From the NCBI RefSeq assembly GCF_028618695.1, contig NZ_JAQIVI010000107.1:1-24494 (forward strand): a DNA stretch of 24,494 nucleotides, read 5' to 3'. The DNA comes from Natrinema soli (GTDB lineage Archaea; Halobacteriota; Halobacteria; Halobacteriales; Natrialbaceae). Shown here piece after piece: positions 22,685-24,494 of this stretch (position 1 is its first letter; each line of letters begins with the position of its first letter). The notes beneath the pieces were generated by a model. It was not told the origin of the DNA. It saw nothing but the letters and a program-made list of their open reading frames with translations, and did not search any database. Made by a program: the position numbers and the translations under genes.

Positions 22685-23455
22685 TCACCAGTCAGGCTCG
22701 CGACCCTCGACGTATGCGCGGAGGCCTTCCTGTGCGTCGTCGGTCTCGACGATGTTACAGATCGTCTCGACGACGTTCTCGATGTTCCGCCGGTAGTCTA
22801 GATCCTGCGAACGCATATAGGAGTCTCGAGCGAGTTCCATCACGAGCGGCGATTTCTCGTTGAACGACGCGGCCAGCTCGCGGGCGGTCTCGAGGACCTC
22901 GTCCTGCGGGACGACGCGATTGAAGATTCCCCTGTCAGCGGCCTCCCCTGCTTCCATGGGATCGCCCGTAAACAGCAACTCGAACGCCTTGTGCCGGCCG
23001 ATCTGTCGCGGCAGGTGGACGAAGTGCATCGCTGGGATGAGCCCGACGTCGATCTCCGGATAGCCGATCGACGCCGTTTCGCTGCTGACGATCACGTCGC
23101 ACGAGACCGCCAGCGTCACTCCCGCCGCTCGGGCCGGGCCGGTGAGCGCGGCGATCGTCGGCTTTCCCATCCGGTATTGGAGATCGTGCATGTCGAAGTA
23201 CAGCGTCTTGAGGAACCGACGCAGTTCGAGACCCGAACCGCCCTCCATCATCTTGAGGTCCATGCCGGCGCTGAACGCGCGGTCGAAGGCGCTCGTCAGA
23301 ATGATCGATCGGACCGAATCGTCGTCGGCCGCGAGCCGATACGCGTCGTTGACCTCCTCGATGAGTTCGTGATTGATCGCATTGACCGGATCGCGGTGCA
23401 TCGTTAGCTCGGCCGTGTGGTCGGTGACTTCGTAGTCGATGAGTTCGAACGACAT
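22685..23455 (-). CDS. Enoyl-CoA hydratase/isomerase (crotonase) family protein with one catalytic Glu missing
   Basis: From ATG 23455 the protein has 256 residues (MSFELIDYEVTDH). The fold signatures are present: RAFSAGMDLKMM (59-70, first oxyanion turn), AALTGPARAAGVTLAVSCDV (second turn) and ASIGYPEIDVGLIPA (128-141). The Glu144 equivalent of hydratases is Thr114 (AAGVTLA instead of GGGCELA), while the Glu164 equivalent is kept as Glu134. One-Glu crotonases are usually isomerases or other acyl-CoA enzymes, so plain hydration is doubtful. A TATA-like GATTAAGG (23477-23486) 27 bases upstream supports this start over the one 17 codons earlier. It is divergent from the flavin-dependent gene, with a palindrome between them. 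Confidence 0.92.
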   Translation of the reverse strand: MSFELIDYEVTDHTAELTMHRDPVNAINHELIEEVNDAYRLAADDDSVRSIILTSAFDRAFSAGMDLKMMEGGSGLELRRFLKTLYFDMHDLQYRMGKPTIAALTGPARAAGVTLAVSCDVIVSSETASIGYPEIDVGLIPAMHFVHLPRQIGRHKAFELLFTGDPMEAGEAADRGIFNRVVPQDEVLETARELAASFNEKSPLVMELARDSYMRSQDLDYRRNIENVVETICNIVETDDAQEGLRAYVEGREPDW

Positions 23456-23496
23456 TACTCGAGGTACAGCGAAGCGTCCCTTAATCGTTTTGTTGC

Positions 23497-23511
23497 GTGG
23501 TAACAATTACC
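23497..23511. promoter_or_regulatory. TGGTAA-CAA-TTACCA inverted repeat, likely operator
   Basis: A perfect 6-bp inverted repeat with a 3-bp spacer lies just upstream of the crotonase TATA box, in the gap between two divergent genes. The position fits a repressor or activator site. No regulator gene is adjacent. Confidence 0.45.
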
Positions 23512-23657
23512 ATCTCCTCTGACCTGTCTTCATCCGACATAGCGCCCCGCTGTCGGCGGGAGAGAGCACGGTGCGCCACAGCGGCATCCGATGGAATGTC
23601 GGGTACTAGTCGCCAAGATGACACAAGTATGATATGGACACGTTGGATAGGGAACCC

Positions 23658-24494
23658 ATGACAGTTGGCCTGATGCTACCGACGTATCTCGACCGCGAGG
23701 AACGACTGACGCTCGCCGAGTCCGCCGACGACCTCGGCGTCGACGCGGTGTTCACCGGCGAATCCGCGAGTTCGAACCTCTTCATCGACCTGACGTGGAT
23801 CGCCTCGCGGACGTCGACCGTCACGATCGGGGCGGGAATCGCGAACGTGTTCTCGCGCTCCCCCAGCCTCATCGCCCTCAGTGCAGCCGAACTCGACGGA
23901 ATCTCCGACGGACGCGTCGTCCTCGGTCTCGGGACGAGCACCCCGCCGCTGATCGAAGGCGTCCACGGACTCCCGTTCGAACGGCCGGTGTCCCGGACGG
24001 CGGAGTACATCGACATCATTCGAGCGGGGTGGACCGGCGACCGCCTCGACTACGACGGTGACTTCTACTCGCCGTCCGGCGGCCGGCTGCTCGAGACTCC
24101 GGTCCAGGACGAGATCCCGATCGCGGTCGCGGCCCTCGGTCCGTCGAACCGCCGATTGACCGGTGCGAAGGGCGATATCTGGCTTCCCCATCTCGTTCCG
24201 AAGACCGTCCTCGGCGATCTGGCCGAAGACGTGTACGACGCCGCTCGAGAGCGCGGTCGGCCGGCCGACGCCGTCGACGTCTACGCGTACGTTCCGACGG
24301 CTATCGACGAAGACATCGACGCGGCCTACGATCGCGTGCGACGGCACGTGGCCACGTACGCCGGCTCCGCGGAGCCCTACCGTGACGCGATCGTCGATGC
24401 GGGCTACGACGTTGCGATGGCGGTCCACCGAACGTGGCAAGACGGCGACCGCGACGCTGCGGCGCAGCTGGTCACCGACGAGCTGGTCGAGGAC
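23658..24494 (+). CDS. LLM-class (luciferase-like) flavin/F420-dependent oxidoreductase, cut by window end
   Basis: The frame is open from ATG 23658 to the last base (279 codons, no stop) and continues beyond. The TIM-barrel luciferase-like pattern is clear: MTVGLMLPTYLDREERLTLA, DDLGVDAVFTGESAS, TSTVTIGAGIANVFSRSPSL, ELDGISDGRVVLGLGTSTPP and EIPIAVAALGPSNRRLTGAKGD. In archaea such proteins are usually F420-dependent, relatives of methylene-tetrahydromethanopterin reductase, and act as dehydrogenases or monooxygenases. A TATA-like AAGTATGATA (23625-23634) is centred 28 bases upstream; the in-frame ATG at 23634 falls in the promoter. Being divergent from the crotonase, it may share its regulator and act on the same compound. 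Confidence 0.9.
   Translation, partial: MTVGLMLPTYLDREERLTLAESADDLGVDAVFTGESASSNLFIDLTWIASRTSTVTIGAGIANVFSRSPSLIALSAAELDGISDGRVVLGLGTSTPPLIEGVHGLPFERPVSRTAEYIDIIRAGWTGDRLDYDGDFYSPSGGRLLETPVQDEIPIAVAALGPSNRRLTGAKGDIWLPHLVPKTVLGDLAEDVYDAARERGRPADAVDVYAYVPTAIDEDIDAAYDRVRRHVATYAGSAEPYRDAIVDAGYDVAMAVHRTWQDGDRDAAAQLVTDELVED

Overview
The window is haloarchaeal chromosomal DNA. The predicted proteins are strongly acidic, coding regions are GC-rich, and many starts lie about 26-31 bases downstream of archaeal TATA-like boxes with no ribosome binding site (leaderless transcripts). Family flavour suggests the Natrialbales, but that placement is inference; no rRNA or other marker is present.

Layout. 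Positions 1-2785 hold the C-terminal part of a formate-dehydrogenase-like molybdopterin oxidoreductase, a PaaI-type thioesterase and a double-hotdog thioesterase-like protein. Positions 2844-4110 are a graveyard of IS6-type insertion sequences: one nearly full-length copy with terminal inverted repeats but a broken transposase, and an older 3' scrap. Positions 4106-7605 contain a tiny gene with a textbook promoter, a PadR regulator, a DUF3006 protein overlapping the end of a secreted ComEC-like metallo-beta-lactamase lipoprotein with a lamin-tail domain, a probable frameshifted small gene and a small hypothetical protein. Positions 7734-8961 are decayed or unusual: a Cys/Tyr triplet-repeat reading frame interrupted by one UGA at a Cys position, and a wrecked second-type IS6 transposase.

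From 9139 on the window is dominated by acyl-CoA metabolism: a thiol-dioxygenase-like cupin; an operon of acyl-CoA dehydrogenase, MaoC hydratase and family III CoA-transferase; an MFS transporter; a truncated ketopantoate reductase; a 3-hydroxyacyl-CoA dehydrogenase; an MBL-fold hydrolase; a broken SDR; a thiolase-like protein with a DUF35 partner; a second MaoC with a CitE-like lyase; a crotonase; and the start of a luciferase-like flavin/F420 oxidoreductase. Together they supply activation, dehydrogenation, hydration, oxidation and C-C cleavage of a carboxylic acid as its CoA ester. The MaoC + CoA-transferase + CitE-lyase combination recalls mesaconate, itaconate/citramalyl-CoA and HMG-CoA-type chemistry. 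Several enzymes lack the usual catalytic residue of their family, so this is probably not plain fatty-acid beta-oxidation.

Four copies of an imperfect palindromic repeat of about 80 bp (one expanded to 228 bp) lie in the intergenic spaces at 4954, 9985, 14784 and 16872. Their arms show compensatory changes. One copy supplies the stop codon of the truncated ketopantoate reductase.
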